Positions 25,636 to 34,591 of a stretch of 64,000 nucleotides of DNA are shown piece after piece. A program made the position numbers and the translations under genes. The stretch is taken from positions 71,797 to 135,796 of the forward strand of contig CAWDWD010000016.1 of assembly GCA_963805915.1 (NCBI GenBank), in the 5' to 3' direction. The stretch is from JAEULH01 sp963805915 (GTDB lineage: Bacteria > Pseudomonadota > Alphaproteobacteria > Rhodospirillales > Defluviicoccaceae). How positions within the stretch are numbered: the first letter of the stretch is position 1; every line of letters starts with the position of its first letter. The notes below the pieces were generated by a model. The model worked only from the letters and a program-made list of their open reading frames with translations. It searched no databases and was not told the origin of the DNA.

Positions 25636-26313
25636 TTAAACCTCATCACCGTCTCTCGGCGCGCGATCGCGCGGCTCGCCCTCGTCGCCGGCGCCATCGT
25701 CGCTCCGCCGGCGCGGCGGGCGCGCGGGCCGGGCCGGGGCAAGCGCCAGCGCCACCTTGCTCATGAACGCCGCGCCATCGTCGGCGGCGAGCAGGCCGGC
25801 GTTTGCCGCGATGGCATCGAGCAACAACTCCAGCCATTCCTTGTCGGCCTTGGCGAAGTCGTCGAGCACATGGCCAATGACCTCCCGGCCTTGGCCGGGG
25901 CGGCCGACGCCGAGCCTGACCCGCCGGAAGTCCGCGCCGATGTGGCCGTGGATGCTGCGCAGGCCGTTATGACCGGCGTGGCCGCCGCCGGTCTTGACCC
26001 GGACCTTGCCGGCGACGAGGTCGATCTCGTCATGAAAGACGACGATGTCCGCGGGCGGGATCTTGTAGAAGGCGGCCGCCGCGGCGACCGCGCGGCCGGA
26101 GTCGTTCATGTAGGTCATCGGTTTCAGCGCGAGGGTCGGGCGGCCGGCGAGAACGCCGTCGGCGATCTGCGACTGGAACTTCGCGCGGAACGGCGCGAAG
26201 CCATGGCGGCGGGCGATCGCGTCGACGGCCATGAAGCCGATGTTGTGGCGATTGCCGGCGTAGGCCGGGCCGGGATTGCCCAGCCCGACGATCATCAGGC
26301 GCGCGGCGGACAT
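25636..26313 (-). CDS. pth: Peptidyl-tRNA hydrolase
   Basis: 225 aa. Releases tRNA from peptidyl-tRNA that has dropped off ribosomes. The N-terminus is LMIVGLGNPGPAYAGNRHNI, with the catalytic His in RHN; the family usually has Thr where Asn precedes Arg here. The catalytic Asp lies in IVVFHDEIDLVAGKVRVKTG, and the GGGHAGHNGLRSI loop is intact. The tail of about 30 residues is Arg/Asp/Gly/Pro-rich, longer than in E. coli. It is cotranscribed between rplY and ychF, a common alphaproteobacterial order. Confidence 0.95.
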   Translation of the reverse strand: MSAARLMIVGLGNPGPAYAGNRHNIGFMAVDAIARRHGFAPFRAKFQSQIADGVLAGRPTLALKPMTYMNDSGRAVAAAAAFYKIPPADIVVFHDEIDLVAGKVRVKTGGGHAGHNGLRSIHGHIGADFRRVRLGVGRPGQGREVIGHVLDDFAKADKEWLELLLDAIAANAGLLAADDGAAFMSKVALALAPARPARPPRRRSDDGAGDEGEPRDRAPRDGDEV

Positions 26314-26353
26314 CGGCCGCCCGCGCGCGCCGCCAGGTTCAACGCGCCGCCGC

Positions 26354-26998
26354 TCACGTCGCCGCGGTCGTTCCCGCGATCGTTCCCGCGGCCTCGGCGG
26401 CCTCGCCTTCGTCAGCCGTCTCGCGCGCCGTGTCGACGGTCGGCGCGGCGATCGTGGCGATCGTCGTTTCCTCGTCGCCGCCGAACTCGGCGCCGGCCGG
26501 CAGGCTCAGGGCGCTGGTATGGATGACGTCGCCGATCTCGAGGCCGGCGAGATCGATGTACAGGGCCCGGGGGATCTCGTCCGGCGCGCAAATCAATTCG
26601 ACCTCGTGCTGGACGATGTTAAGAACGCCGCCAAGCTTGATGCCGGCGCACCGGTCCTCGTTCTGGAACACCACCTCGACGTCGACGCGGATCCGCGTTG
26701 TCTCGCTGAAGCGCATGAAGTCGACATGGATCGGCCGTCCCGACAGCGGATCGTTCTGGACTTCGCGCGGCACCACCCGCTGCTTCCGGCCGTCAACCGC
26801 GATCTCGAAGACCTTGGACATGAAGCCGTGCTGGCGCAGCTGCTTGTGCAGCTCCGGCGCCGCGATCGTGATCAGGGTCGAGTCTTCCTTGTTGCCGTAG
26901 ATCACGGCCGGGACGCGGCCCTCGCGGCGGGCCTGGCGAGCGGTGCCTCGGCCCGCCCCGGGGCGAACCTCGGCGGCAAGGCTGACAACATCCGACAT
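26354..26998 (-). CDS. rplY: 50S ribosomal protein L25/general stress protein Ctc
   Basis: 214 aa, the long Ctc/TL5 form rather than the 94-aa E. coli L25. The N-terminal 5S rRNA-binding domain (about 1-95) has GTARQARREGRVPAVIYGNK and VNDPLS-like VQNDPLSGRPIHVDFMRF; the C-terminal TL5 domain (about 100-185) has GVLNIVQHEVELICAPDEIP and DLAGLEIGDVIHTSALSLPA. The tail is Ala/Glu/Thr-rich. A good ribosome-binding site (GGAAGGAGAG) precedes the ATG. It lies downstream of prs and upstream of pth. Confidence 0.95.
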   Translation of the reverse strand: MSDVVSLAAEVRPGAGRGTARQARREGRVPAVIYGNKEDSTLITIAAPELHKQLRQHGFMSKVFEIAVDGRKQRVVPREVQNDPLSGRPIHVDFMRFSETTRIRVDVEVVFQNEDRCAGIKLGGVLNIVQHEVELICAPDEIPRALYIDLAGLEIGDVIHTSALSLPAGAEFGGDEETTIATIAAPTVDTARETADEGEAAEAAGTIAGTTAAT

Positions 26999-27078
26999 CT
27001 TTCACTCTCCTTCCGTTAACGGCCGGCGGGCGGCGGTGCGAACCACCCGGCCGGTGCGCATGATTACAGGATTTCGGC

Positions 27079-28011
27079 TCAGTCGAACAGGCTCGAGACC
27101 GACGTCTCCTCGCTGATGCGAAGCATCGCCTCGGCCATCAACGGGGCAATGCTCACCTGCTCGATGTTATGGGCGACGCGAACCGCTTCGGTCGCGGTGA
27201 TGCTATCGGTAATGATCAGGGTTTCGATCGGCGAGGAACTCACCTTGGCGACGGCGCCGCCGGACAGCACGCCGTGGGTCGCGTAGGCCGCGACCGACGA
27301 CGCGCCGCCCTCCAAAAGCGCCCGCGCGGCGTTGCACAGCGTGCCGGCCGAATCGACGATGTCGTCGATCAGGATGCAGTGGCGGTCGCGGACCTCGCCG
27401 ATGACGTGCATCACTTCCGAGACGCCGGCGCGCTCGCGGCGCTTGTCGACGACGGCGAGGTTGCTGCCGAACCGCTTGGCGATGGTGCGCGCCCGGAAGA
27501 CACCGCCGATATCGGGCGAGACGATCATCAGGTTCGAAGAGTTGAAGCGCCGCGCGATGTCCTTGGTGAACTCCGGCGCGCTGTAAAGATTGTCGAGCGG
27601 GATGTCGAAAAAGCCCTGGATTTGGCCGGCGTGAAGATCGAGCGTCAGGACCCGGTCGGCGCCGGCGACGGTGATCAGGTTCGCCACCAGCTTGGCCGAA
27701 ATCGGCGTGCGCGGGCCCGATTTGCGGTCCTGCCGGCCGTAGCCGAAGTAGGGGATAACGGCCGTGATCCGCCGCGCCGAGCCGCGCCGCAACGCATCCA
27801 AGGTGATCAGCAGTTCCATGACGTTGTCGTTGGCCGGATACGAGGTCGACTGGATGACGAAAACGTCCTCGCCGCGCACGTTCTCGTGGATCTCGACGAA
27901 GACTTCCATATCGGAGAAGCGGCGAATGCTTGCCCGCGCCAGGGGTAGGTTGAGATAGGCCGAAATGGCTTCGGCAAGCGGGCGATTGCTATTGCAGGCG
28001 ATGATTTTCAT
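27079..28011 (-). CDS. prs: Ribose-phosphate pyrophosphokinase
   Basis: 310 aa from the ATG at 28011 (MKIIACNSNRPLAEAISAYL); an in-frame extension upstream has no family similarity. Makes PRPP from ribose 5-phosphate and ATP for nucleotide, His and Trp synthesis. Visible motifs are the ATP-binding FSDMEVFVEIHENVRGEDVF, the flexible-loop YGRQDRKSGPRTPISAKLVA, the metal-binding LDLHAGQIQGFFDIP and the PRPP loop ILIDDIVDSAGTLCNA. First of the prs-rplY-pth-ychF run. Confidence 0.95.
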   Translation of the reverse strand: MKIIACNSNRPLAEAISAYLNLPLARASIRRFSDMEVFVEIHENVRGEDVFVIQSTSYPANDNVMELLITLDALRRGSARRITAVIPYFGYGRQDRKSGPRTPISAKLVANLITVAGADRVLTLDLHAGQIQGFFDIPLDNLYSAPEFTKDIARRFNSSNLMIVSPDIGGVFRARTIAKRFGSNLAVVDKRRERAGVSEVMHVIGEVRDRHCILIDDIVDSAGTLCNAARALLEGGASSVAAYATHGVLSGGAVAKVSSSPIETLIITDSITATEAVRVAHNIEQVSIAPLMAEAMLRISEETSVSSLFD

Positions 28012-28186
28012 TGGCCGCCGATGACTTTGGAAACGCGCTGAAGTCGCCGCTGCTGGCCCGATCGCCAAGCGAAAGCCACGTCACCCACACAAGATCGGGC
28101 CGGACTATAAGGGCCGGATGCCTAAGTTGCAAACATTGGCCGTCGCGAAGGCCGTTGCGAAGGCGGGCATGCGCGAGTGCGCGCGT

Positions 28187-28264
28187 CTACATGAGCATGC
28201 AGGTCGCCATGGTCGCGAGCACGGTGAAAACGATGAGGGTGATGATGTAGGGCACGGACCTCAT
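28187..28264 (-). CDS. Possible 25-aa single-helix membrane peptide
   Basis: The ATG at 28264 overlaps the TGA of pgeF (ATGA) and the frame runs 25 codons to a TAG: MRSVPYIITLIVFTVLATMA followed by TCMLM. It is almost entirely one hydrophobic helix with a basic N-terminus, the usual look of a real small membrane protein. GAAGGGGG lies just upstream within pgeF as a possible ribosome-binding site. It is too short for routine gene finding and no function is known; chance cannot be excluded. Confidence 0.4.
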   Translation of the reverse strand: MRSVPYIITLIVFTVLATMATCMLM

Positions 28265-29043
28265 CCCCCTTCGAGGGCAATGGCCGATAGGCCGCGGCCG
28301 TAATCGCCGCCGCCGTTCAGCGTCGTTCGACGGTAGCTAAAGAATTGGTCGGCCTCGGCCGCGGTGTCAAAGGGAAGGACCTCGATCGCGGCCAAGTCAA
28401 GGGCGGCCAGCCGGCGATGGACATAGCCGGCGAGGTCGAACATGAAGTGAGCCTCGCGCGCGGACGGACGAAACAAGGCGTCCGTCTCCGGCTCGTCGGT
28501 GGTAAAGGCGGCCCGGAACTCGAAGCCGACCTCGTAGGATGCCTGCTGGATGCAGGGGCCGACGGCGGCGATGACATGGGCGGGGCGCGCGCCAAGCGCG
28601 ACCATTGTCGCCAGCGCAGCCTCGATGATCCCCGACTTGGCGCCGCGCCAGCCGGCGTGCGCCGCGGCGATGACGCGGGCGGCGGGGTCGGCGAGCAGGA
28701 CCGGCGCGCAGTCGGCGCTCAGAACCCCGAGAACAAGGCCGGGCGTCCGCGTCACCAGCGCATCGGCCTCCGGCGGCGCGCCGCCGGGCCAGTTCTGCTC
28801 GACGATCACGCAGCGCGCGGAGTGAACCTGGCGGGCGGTCATCAAGGGCGCGCCGGCGAACCCGAGCCGCTCGGCCGCCCGCGCCCGGTTCGTCGCGACG
28901 CAGCCCGGATCGTCCGCGGAGCCCAGACCGCAGTTCAGCGAGTTGTAAGGCGCCCGGCTGACGCCGCCCCGGCGGGTGAAGAACCCGTGGCGGACACCGG
29001 CGGCGGCCTCGAGAACTGCGGTGGAGATGATCATGGCCCCCAT
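28261..29043 (-). CDS. pgeF: Multicopper polyphenol oxidase/purine nucleoside phosphorylase family (YfiH)
   Basis: About 260 aa from the ATG at 29043 (a second ATG lies three codons on). Laccase-domain protein (PF02578): VRHGFFTRRGGVSRAPYNSL at the N-terminus, LSADCAPVLLADP and IAAAHAGWRGAKSGI with the metal-binding Cys and His, and AVGPCIQQASYEVG. Members have been reported as laccases, purine nucleoside phosphorylases and, in E. coli, as a peptidoglycan-editing factor that removes misincorporated Ser. The reading frame is open far upstream over the antiporter, but that part is a shadow. Confidence 0.9.
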   Translation of the reverse strand: MGAMIISTAVLEAAAGVRHGFFTRRGGVSRAPYNSLNCGLGSADDPGCVATNRARAAERLGFAGAPLMTARQVHSARCVIVEQNWPGGAPPEADALVTRTPGLVLGVLSADCAPVLLADPAARVIAAAHAGWRGAKSGIIEAALATMVALGARPAHVIAAVGPCIQQASYEVGFEFRAAFTTDEPETDALFRPSAREAHFMFDLAGYVHRRLAALDLAAIEVLPFDTAAEADQFFSYRRTTLNGGGDYGRGLSAIALEGG

Positions 29044-29105
29044 GATATCGCCCCCGCCATCGCCGGCGCCAGCGGCGGGGCGGCGCATCGGGACAAAGGC
29101 ACAGC

Positions 29106-30992
29106 TTAAGGCAACCGCCCGCGTTCGGTGCTCTTGGCGTTTGTGGACGGGGCGACCGGGCGCGAGCGCGCCGGGCGGTCCGGTTTGGCCTTGGTCGTGC
29201 GCTGCACCGGCGGGGCGAAGCTGACGATGGTATCGCCCGGCTCGGCCTTCGCGCGTTCGCGCAGCGTTGAGAACGTCAGCTCTCCGGCCTTGTGGACCAC
29301 GACCAGCATCTCGGCGCCCTCGGGCCGATCGCCGAGGTAGGCGTCGATATCGTATTCGTCGGTCAATTTGGTTTTCTGAAAGCTCCAGCCGTCGTAATTG
29401 AGCCGCATCAGCTCGTCGTGCGCCCGGCCGGAGCGGAACAAGGTGCGGCCGCGAAGGGTGAACGACATGCCGTGGGGGTCGTCCTCGCCGCCGCGCTCGA
29501 CGCCCAGCTGAAACACGTTGGTCCGGCCGAACTCGGGCATGAAGTCGGAGCAGACGAGGGCGTTGTAGTCCTCGTTGGAGGTGACGGCGAGGAGATAGCC
29601 GAACGGGTTGAGGTCGAGACGGTGATCGGTCGCCTGCGACAGGATCTCGCCGTAGTAGAACGCGATGTTGGCGAAGCGGGCGGGGCGCAGGTGCATCCAG
29701 TTGCGATCGGCGAGCGTGACGGGAACGTCGAGCTCGATGAGGGTGCGCGCCAGCTCGACGCTCCACGGCGAGGCGCCGACGATGAGCACGCCCGGCCGGC
29801 TTGCCGCCGCCAGGCCCAGGTGGCGGGCGAGCCAGCCGATGGTAAAGCCATGGGCGACGACGGTGGCGAACACGATCGCGAAGGTCAGGACAATCAGTCG
29901 GGAGCCATCGGGGTGGCCGATGTCGACGAAGGCGCCGCCGAAAAAGCCGCAGATGGCCACCGCGACGATCCCGCGCGGCGCGATCCAGCCGACCAGCAGC
30001 TTCTCGCGCCAGGTCATGTCGCTGCCGATGGTGCTGCACCATACGGTCAGCGGGCGGATGACGAACAGGATCGCTCCGACGAACGCGGCGAGACGCCAGT
30101 CCACGTCCTTGAGCATGTCGACGTTCAGGGTCGCGGTGAGGACGACGAAGATCGCCGAGACTAAAATAACGGCGATGTTCTCCTTGAACCGGCGAACCTC
30201 CTCGATGCTGTGAAACCGCGTGTTGGCGAGGGTGATTCCCATCGCCGTCACCGCCAGCAGACCGGCCTCCACCTGAAGTAGATTGGCGACCTCGAAGCAC
30301 GCCAGAACCGTGGTTAAAATGATCGGCGCCTTGAGGAACTCGGGCACCCAGCCGCGGTGGGACGAGACAGCGATAAACCGGCCGCAGCCGATGCCGATCG
30401 CGGCGGCCGCGGCCGCGGCGGCGCTCAACCCGGCGACGTTGCTCGCGAACGAGAGTTCGCTGCCGCCGAACGTCGCGTACTCGAAGACCAGCACCGCCAG
30501 CAGCGCGCCGATCGGGTCGTTGATGATACCTTCCCACTTGAGGACCGCCGCCGGCCGCTGGGACAGCCTCGCTTGGCGCAACAGCGGAATGATCACCGTC
30601 GGCCCGGTGACGACCAGTACGCCGCCGAAGAAAATCGCGACCGCCCAATCAAGTTCGGCGATATAGTGGGCGGCGAGTGAACAAAGGACCCAGCCGATCG
30701 GCGCGCCGATCATGACGAGCTGGCGCACCGCCCGACCGACGCCGCGCAACTCCCTGAAATTGAGGCTCAGTCCGCCTTCGAACAGGATGACGGCGACGGC
30801 CATGGCGACCATCGGCTGGAAAAATTCGCCGAAGTCCTCGACCGGCGACAGAACTCCGAAAACCGGTCCGGCGAGGAGCCCGGCCACCGACATCAGCACG
30901 ATCGCCGGCAGATTGAAGCGCCACGCCAGCCATTGCGAGCCGATGCCGAGCACGCCGATCAGCGCGACCTTGAAGATCAGTGCCTCGTGCAC
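29106..30992 (-). CDS. CPA1-type sodium/proton antiporter with C-terminal nucleotide-binding region
   Basis: About 628 aa from a GTG at 30992 with AAGGA upstream. About 12 membrane helices (residues 1-400) include GLLAGPVFGVLSPVEDFGEF, VVTGPTVIIPLLR and the ion-binding KWEGIINDPIGALLAVLVFE, typical of CPA1 (NhaP-type) exchangers. Residues about 405-560 resemble a Rossmann/TrkA-N-like fold (GVLIVGASPWSVELARTLIE), and the tail (about 560-620) is TrkA-C-like. This is the layout of ligand-gated exporters of sodium or potassium. It lies 62 bases upstream of pgeF. Confidence 0.87.
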   Translation of the reverse strand: MHEALIFKVALIGVLGIGSQWLAWRFNLPAIVLMSVAGLLAGPVFGVLSPVEDFGEFFQPMVAMAVAVILFEGGLSLNFRELRGVGRAVRQLVMIGAPIGWVLCSLAAHYIAELDWAVAIFFGGVLVVTGPTVIIPLLRQARLSQRPAAVLKWEGIINDPIGALLAVLVFEYATFGGSELSFASNVAGLSAAAAAAAAIGIGCGRFIAVSSHRGWVPEFLKAPIILTTVLACFEVANLLQVEAGLLAVTAMGITLANTRFHSIEEVRRFKENIAVILVSAIFVVLTATLNVDMLKDVDWRLAAFVGAILFVIRPLTVWCSTIGSDMTWREKLLVGWIAPRGIVAVAICGFFGGAFVDIGHPDGSRLIVLTFAIVFATVVAHGFTIGWLARHLGLAAASRPGVLIVGASPWSVELARTLIELDVPVTLADRNWMHLRPARFANIAFYYGEILSQATDHRLDLNPFGYLLAVTSNEDYNALVCSDFMPEFGRTNVFQLGVERGGEDDPHGMSFTLRGRTLFRSGRAHDELMRLNYDGWSFQKTKLTDEYDIDAYLGDRPEGAEMLVVVHKAGELTFSTLRERAKAEPGDTIVSFAPPVQRTTKAKPDRPARSRPVAPSTNAKSTERGRLP

Positions 30993-31146
30993 CCGAATCA
31001 GTCCTTCCGTAATACCGGCGCGCCCGGGGCGAGACAGCACGCCCGCTGGCGGCGTTCACTGCCATACATTAAGCTGAGGCTGAGCGCGATGACGTATCCA
31101 GGTGGAACTCGGTATCGGCGGCGCCGGGTTCGGCGCGGCGACGATC

Positions 31147-32643
31147 ATGATGATGGACTATGAAGCCTACGACGCGCTCGGGCTCGCGGAGTTGGTTCGC
31201 ACCCGCCGAGTTTCGGCGAGGGAATTGGTCGAAGCCGCCATTGCGCGTATCGATGCTCGCAATCCCTCGCTTAATGCGATTGTCCACCGGATGGATGACC
31301 GCGCGCTCGCCCAGGCGCGGGCACTGGATCTGGCCGGCGCCGCGCGCGAGCGCGATGCGGCGCCGTTCGCCGGGGTGCCGTTCCTGCTCAAGGATCTCTT
31401 CGCGACCTGCGCCGGCGAACCGACCACGGACTTCTGTGCTCCGCTCGCGGGAGCCATTGCCGCGGGCGACAGTGAGCTGGTCGCGCGGTATCGCCGCTCC
31501 GGCCTGCTGTTCGTCGCCAAGACCAATACCCCCGAGTTCGGCATTCTGCCGGTCACCGAGTCAAAATTCCGTGGCCCCGCGCGCAATCCGTGGAATTTAG
31601 CGTTTTCACCCGGAGGCTCCAGCGGAGGCTCGGCCGCCGCCGTCGCCGCCGGCATCGTTCCCGCGGCTCATGGCTCGGACGGCGGCGGCTCGATCCGGAT
31701 CCCGGCTTCGTGCTGCGGGCTGTTCGGGATTAAGCCGACCCGCGGCCGCAATCCGTTGGGACCGAGCGTCGGCGATGTCCTCGGCGGATTCGTCCAGGAG
31801 CACGTCATCAGCCGCACCGTTCGCGATAGCGCTGCTCTGCTCGACGCTACCGCCGGGATGGACCCCGGCGCGCCATACGCCGCGCCGGCGAAGGCGGGCC
31901 GCTATCTCGAGGAGGTTGGCCGCCCGCCCGGTCGGCTGCGGATCGCCTGGACGGCGGAGGCGCTGATGGGGCGCTCGACGCATCCGGAGTGTCGCGCCGC
32001 CGTCGTCGCCGCCGCCCGGCTGTGCGCAGATCTCGGCCATGATGTCGAGCAAACCGCGCCCAGCCTTGATGTTCCCACGCTCATCCGCGCCTATCTCGTC
32101 GTCGGCGCCGTGAATGTCGCCGGCCTGGTCAAGGCCGTGACGGCGCGGCGCGCGCGTCGGCTGGGCTTCGGCGACCTCGATCCACACACCTGGTTGCTCG
32201 CGACCATCGGCCGCAAGATCGCGGCCTCGGACTACGCCGAAGCGCTCGAAACCGCGCGCATGGCCGGGCGCGCGATGGCGCGGTATTTCGCAAACGTCGA
32301 TCTGCTGCTGACCCCGACATTGGCCTATCCGCCGCCACGGGTGGGCGAGGTCACGGTCACGTCGCTTCAGGCGGCGCTGATCCGTGCCTTGAGGGTCATG
32401 CCGCTCAAGTCGGCCCTCGAGCGGGTTCTCGCCGCCGCCGCCGGGGGCGCGTTCGAGGCGACGGCCAACACCATGCTGTTCAACATGACCGGGCAGCCGG
32501 CGATGTCGGTGCCGCTGTGCTGGTCACCGGCGGGATTGCCGATCGGCCTTCAATTCGCCGCGCGGTTCGGCGATGAAGCGACGCTCTTCCGCTTGGCCGG
32601 CCAGCTCGAAGGCGCCCGCCCGTGGTTCGACCGCCGCCCGTAG
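31147..32643 (+). CDS. Amidase signature family enzyme
   Basis: 498 aa from the ATG at 31147. The Ser-cisSer-Lys triad is present: Lys near residue 82 (VPFLLKDLFA), cis-Ser near 158 (SPGGSSGGSAAAVAAGIVPA) and nucleophilic Ser near 182 (GSDGGGSIRIPASCCGLFGI). The family includes indole-acetamide hydrolases, 6-aminohexanoate cyclic dimer hydrolases and many unknown amide hydrolases. It is not GatA by context, since gatB and gatC are absent and the body differs. Standalone; substrate unknown. Confidence 0.87.
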   Translation: MMMDYEAYDALGLAELVRTRRVSARELVEAAIARIDARNPSLNAIVHRMDDRALAQARALDLAGAARERDAAPFAGVPFLLKDLFATCAGEPTTDFCAPLAGAIAAGDSELVARYRRSGLLFVAKTNTPEFGILPVTESKFRGPARNPWNLAFSPGGSSGGSAAAVAAGIVPAAHGSDGGGSIRIPASCCGLFGIKPTRGRNPLGPSVGDVLGGFVQEHVISRTVRDSAALLDATAGMDPGAPYAAPAKAGRYLEEVGRPPGRLRIAWTAEALMGRSTHPECRAAVVAAARLCADLGHDVEQTAPSLDVPTLIRAYLVVGAVNVAGLVKAVTARRARRLGFGDLDPHTWLLATIGRKIAASDYAEALETARMAGRAMARYFANVDLLLTPTLAYPPPRVGEVTVTSLQAALIRALRVMPLKSALERVLAAAAGGAFEATANTMLFNMTGQPAMSVPLCWSPAGLPIGLQFAARFGDEATLFRLAGQLEGARPWFDRRP

Positions 32644-32843
32644 GCGAATTCGCGGCCGAGACCGACGACGACGCCGAGAGAGGCTCTCCGGTCGACGGCC
32701 GCTATGATATCGCGGCAGATTCGAACCTGCTCGGAGTCGATGCCTTCGCAGCCACCAAGTATCCCGAGCACCAGCAAGGCGGCCAGAAAACCAAGCAACA
32801 CCCGCGGATCGCCGCTAACGCAAGACCACGGTCTTGGCGCCAT
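32550..32843 (-). CDS. Doubtful small lipoprotein
   Basis: 97-aa frame antisense to the amidase end. Residues about 12-31 look like a lipoprotein signal (LLGFLAALLVLGILGGCEG, lipobox GGC), and the following SEQVRICRDIIAAVD could be a genuine mature start. The rest reads like random antisense sequence. A real short or broken lipoprotein gene downstream of purU is possible (the start overlaps the purU end), but the evidence is thin. Confidence 0.22.
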   Translation of the reverse strand: MAPRPWSCVSGDPRVLLGFLAALLVLGILGGCEGIDSEQVRICRDIIAAVDRRASLGVVVGLGREFAYGRRSNHGRAPSSWPAKRKSVASSPNRAAN

Positions 32844-33681
32844 TGAGCAGGACCCGGTGCTGGATGTGAAAGCGGATGGCGCGGGCGAGGACGACGTTCT
32901 CGATATCGCGCCCGACCATGGCCAGATCGTTCGGGCCGTGCGTGTGATCGACCCGTTCGATCGCCTGCTCGATAATCGGCCCTTCGTCCAGGTCCGGGGT
33001 GACGTAGTGGGCGGTCGCGCCGATCAGCTTGACGCCGCGCGCGTGCGCCTGGTGGTACGGCCGCTGGCCTTTGAAGCCGGGCAGGAACGAGTGGTGGATG
33101 TTGATGCACCGCCCGCGCAAGCGCTCGCACGTGCTCGCCGACAGGACCTGCATGTAGCGGGCGAGGACGACCAGATCGATATCCAGCTCATCGACGAGCC
33201 GCAGGACCGCGGCCTCCTGTTCGCGCCGCGTCTCGGGCGTCACCGCCAGGTGGAAAAAGGGGATGGCGTGCCAATCGGCGAGGGGCGCCAGCTCGGGATG
33301 ATTTGATACGACCGCCGGGATCTCGGCGGCGAGATCGCCTGTGCGATAGCGGTACAAGAGATCGTTGAGGCAATGGTCGACTTTCGAGACCATGATCAGC
33401 AGCCGCGCCTTGCGCTGCGCGTCGTACAGTCCCCAGACCATGTGAAAGCGCTCGGCGATGCGCGAAAAAGCGTGGGTGAAATCCTCGGCGCGAGCCGGGT
33501 CTTCGGCCATGCGAAACACCGTGCGCATGAAGAAACGCTCGCTTATGGGGTCGCCGTAGTGGGTCGATTCGGTAATGAAGGCGCTGTGCTCGCTCAGAAA
33601 TCCGGAGACCGCGGCAACGATGCCGATCGCGTCCGGACACGAGATGGTGAGGATGTAGTGGCGCTGGACGGTGGCGGTCAT
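32815..33681 (-). CDS. purU: Formyltetrahydrofolate deformylase
   Basis: 288 aa, the usual size. Splits 10-formyl-THF into formate and THF, balancing the one-carbon pool. An N-terminal ACT domain (about 5-90; YILTISCPDAIGIVAAVSGF) precedes the formyltransferase domain with the catalytic residues in CINIHHSFLPGFKGQRPYHQ (Asn-His) and GATAHYVTPDLDEGPIIEQA (His and Asp). All three family catalytic residues are therefore present. Confidence 0.95.
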   Translation of the reverse strand: MTATVQRHYILTISCPDAIGIVAAVSGFLSEHSAFITESTHYGDPISERFFMRTVFRMAEDPARAEDFTHAFSRIAERFHMVWGLYDAQRKARLLIMVSKVDHCLNDLLYRYRTGDLAAEIPAVVSNHPELAPLADWHAIPFFHLAVTPETRREQEAAVLRLVDELDIDLVVLARYMQVLSASTCERLRGRCINIHHSFLPGFKGQRPYHQAHARGVKLIGATAHYVTPDLDEGPIIEQAIERVDHTHGPNDLAMVGRDIENVVLARAIRFHIQHRVLLNGAKTVVLR

Positions 33682-33840
33682 GTCGCCTTAATAGGCCTGC
33701 TTGCGGCACGGGTCTTTGCCGGTCGTCGAGACCGCCGCGATGCACCGCGCGCAAGCGCGGCGCGGCACGACCTTTTACGCTTTCGGCGCCGGCGAAAACA
33801 GTGTATCCGAAGCCCTTCACAAGCAGCGAGGGATTATCAA

Positions 33841-34581
33841 ATGGATGGCGGCATGGACACGCACTCTGCCTCCGCGATCGAGGTGGAGCCGCCACAGCTT
33901 CCAGACTACCTCATCAAGACATACACATGGGCCTATCTCAAGCCGTCCAGCCTCGTTCTGCTCGATAACAGCGTTGTCGTCACGGCCATCTTGTGGGGCA
34001 ACCTTAACCGCCTGATCCGGGCGACCTGCGCCGAGTTGCGCCCCGGCCAGCGGGTGCTTCAGGCCGCCAATGTTTATGGCCGTTTTTCGGCCGATCTTGC
34101 CACCACCATCGGAGCGGACGGCCGGCTCGACGTCATCGACATCGCGCCGATCCAGGTCGCCCACTGCCGGCGCAAGCTGGCCGGTTTTCCACACGCCCGC
34201 GCTCGGCTCGCCGATGCCGCCGCGCCCGGGGGCGGGACCTACGACACCGTTTGCTGCTTCTTCCTGCTTCACGAGATCCCCGACGACCACAAGTCGCTCG
34301 TCGTCGACGCGCTTCTCGCCGTCGTGCCGCCGGGTGGCAAGGTGGTGTTTACCGACTACCACCGCGCCGCGCGGTGGCATCCTCTGCGTTGGCCGATGAG
34401 CCTTGTTTTCCGCTGGCTCGAGCCGTTCGCGTTCGGCCTCGTCGATCGCGAGATCGCCGATTTCGCCAGCGAGCGCGAAGCCTTCGTCTGGCGCAAGTCG
34501 ACGTTTTTCGGCGGCCTTTACCAAAAGGTCGTCGCCGAGCGGCCGCCCGCCCCCGCCCGGGCGTCGCGCGCCGCCGAGTAG
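33841..34581 (+). CDS. rquA: Rhodoquinone biosynthesis protein RquA
   Basis: 246 aa from the ATG at 33841 (GAGGG about nine bases upstream). Looks like a class I SAM methyltransferase related to UbiE, but with RquA-specific sequence: YLIKTYTWAYLKPSSLVLLD, AILWGNLNRLIRA, RVLQAANVYGRFSADL, DVIDIAPIQVAHCRRKL and WRKSTFFGGLYQKVV. Motif I has Gln (VLQAA) where methyltransferases have the SAM-ribose-binding acidic residue (VLDxG). RquA converts ubiquinone to rhodoquinone by transferring an amino group from SAM. Rhodoquinone lets anaerobically growing cells reduce fumarate. No fumarate reductase genes are in the window. Confidence 0.88.
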   Translation: MDGGMDTHSASAIEVEPPQLPDYLIKTYTWAYLKPSSLVLLDNSVVVTAILWGNLNRLIRATCAELRPGQRVLQAANVYGRFSADLATTIGADGRLDVIDIAPIQVAHCRRKLAGFPHARARLADAAAPGGGTYDTVCCFFLLHEIPDDHKSLVVDALLAVVPPGGKVVFTDYHRAARWHPLRWPMSLVFRWLEPFAFGLVDREIADFASEREAFVWRKSTFFGGLYQKVVAERPPAPARASRAAE

Positions 34582-34591
34582 CCGCGATCGT

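Noticed and set aside
27020..27075. A terminator hairpin between prs and rplY
   Set aside because: The GC-rich stem (around GGCCGGGTGGTTCG) is imperfect and has no T-run; likely composition rather than a signal.
28261..30648. A 795-codon leftward frame apparently fusing pgeF to a long N-terminal part
   Set aside because: The upstream two-thirds are an out-of-frame reading of the CPA1 antiporter; pgeF similarity starts only at 29043.
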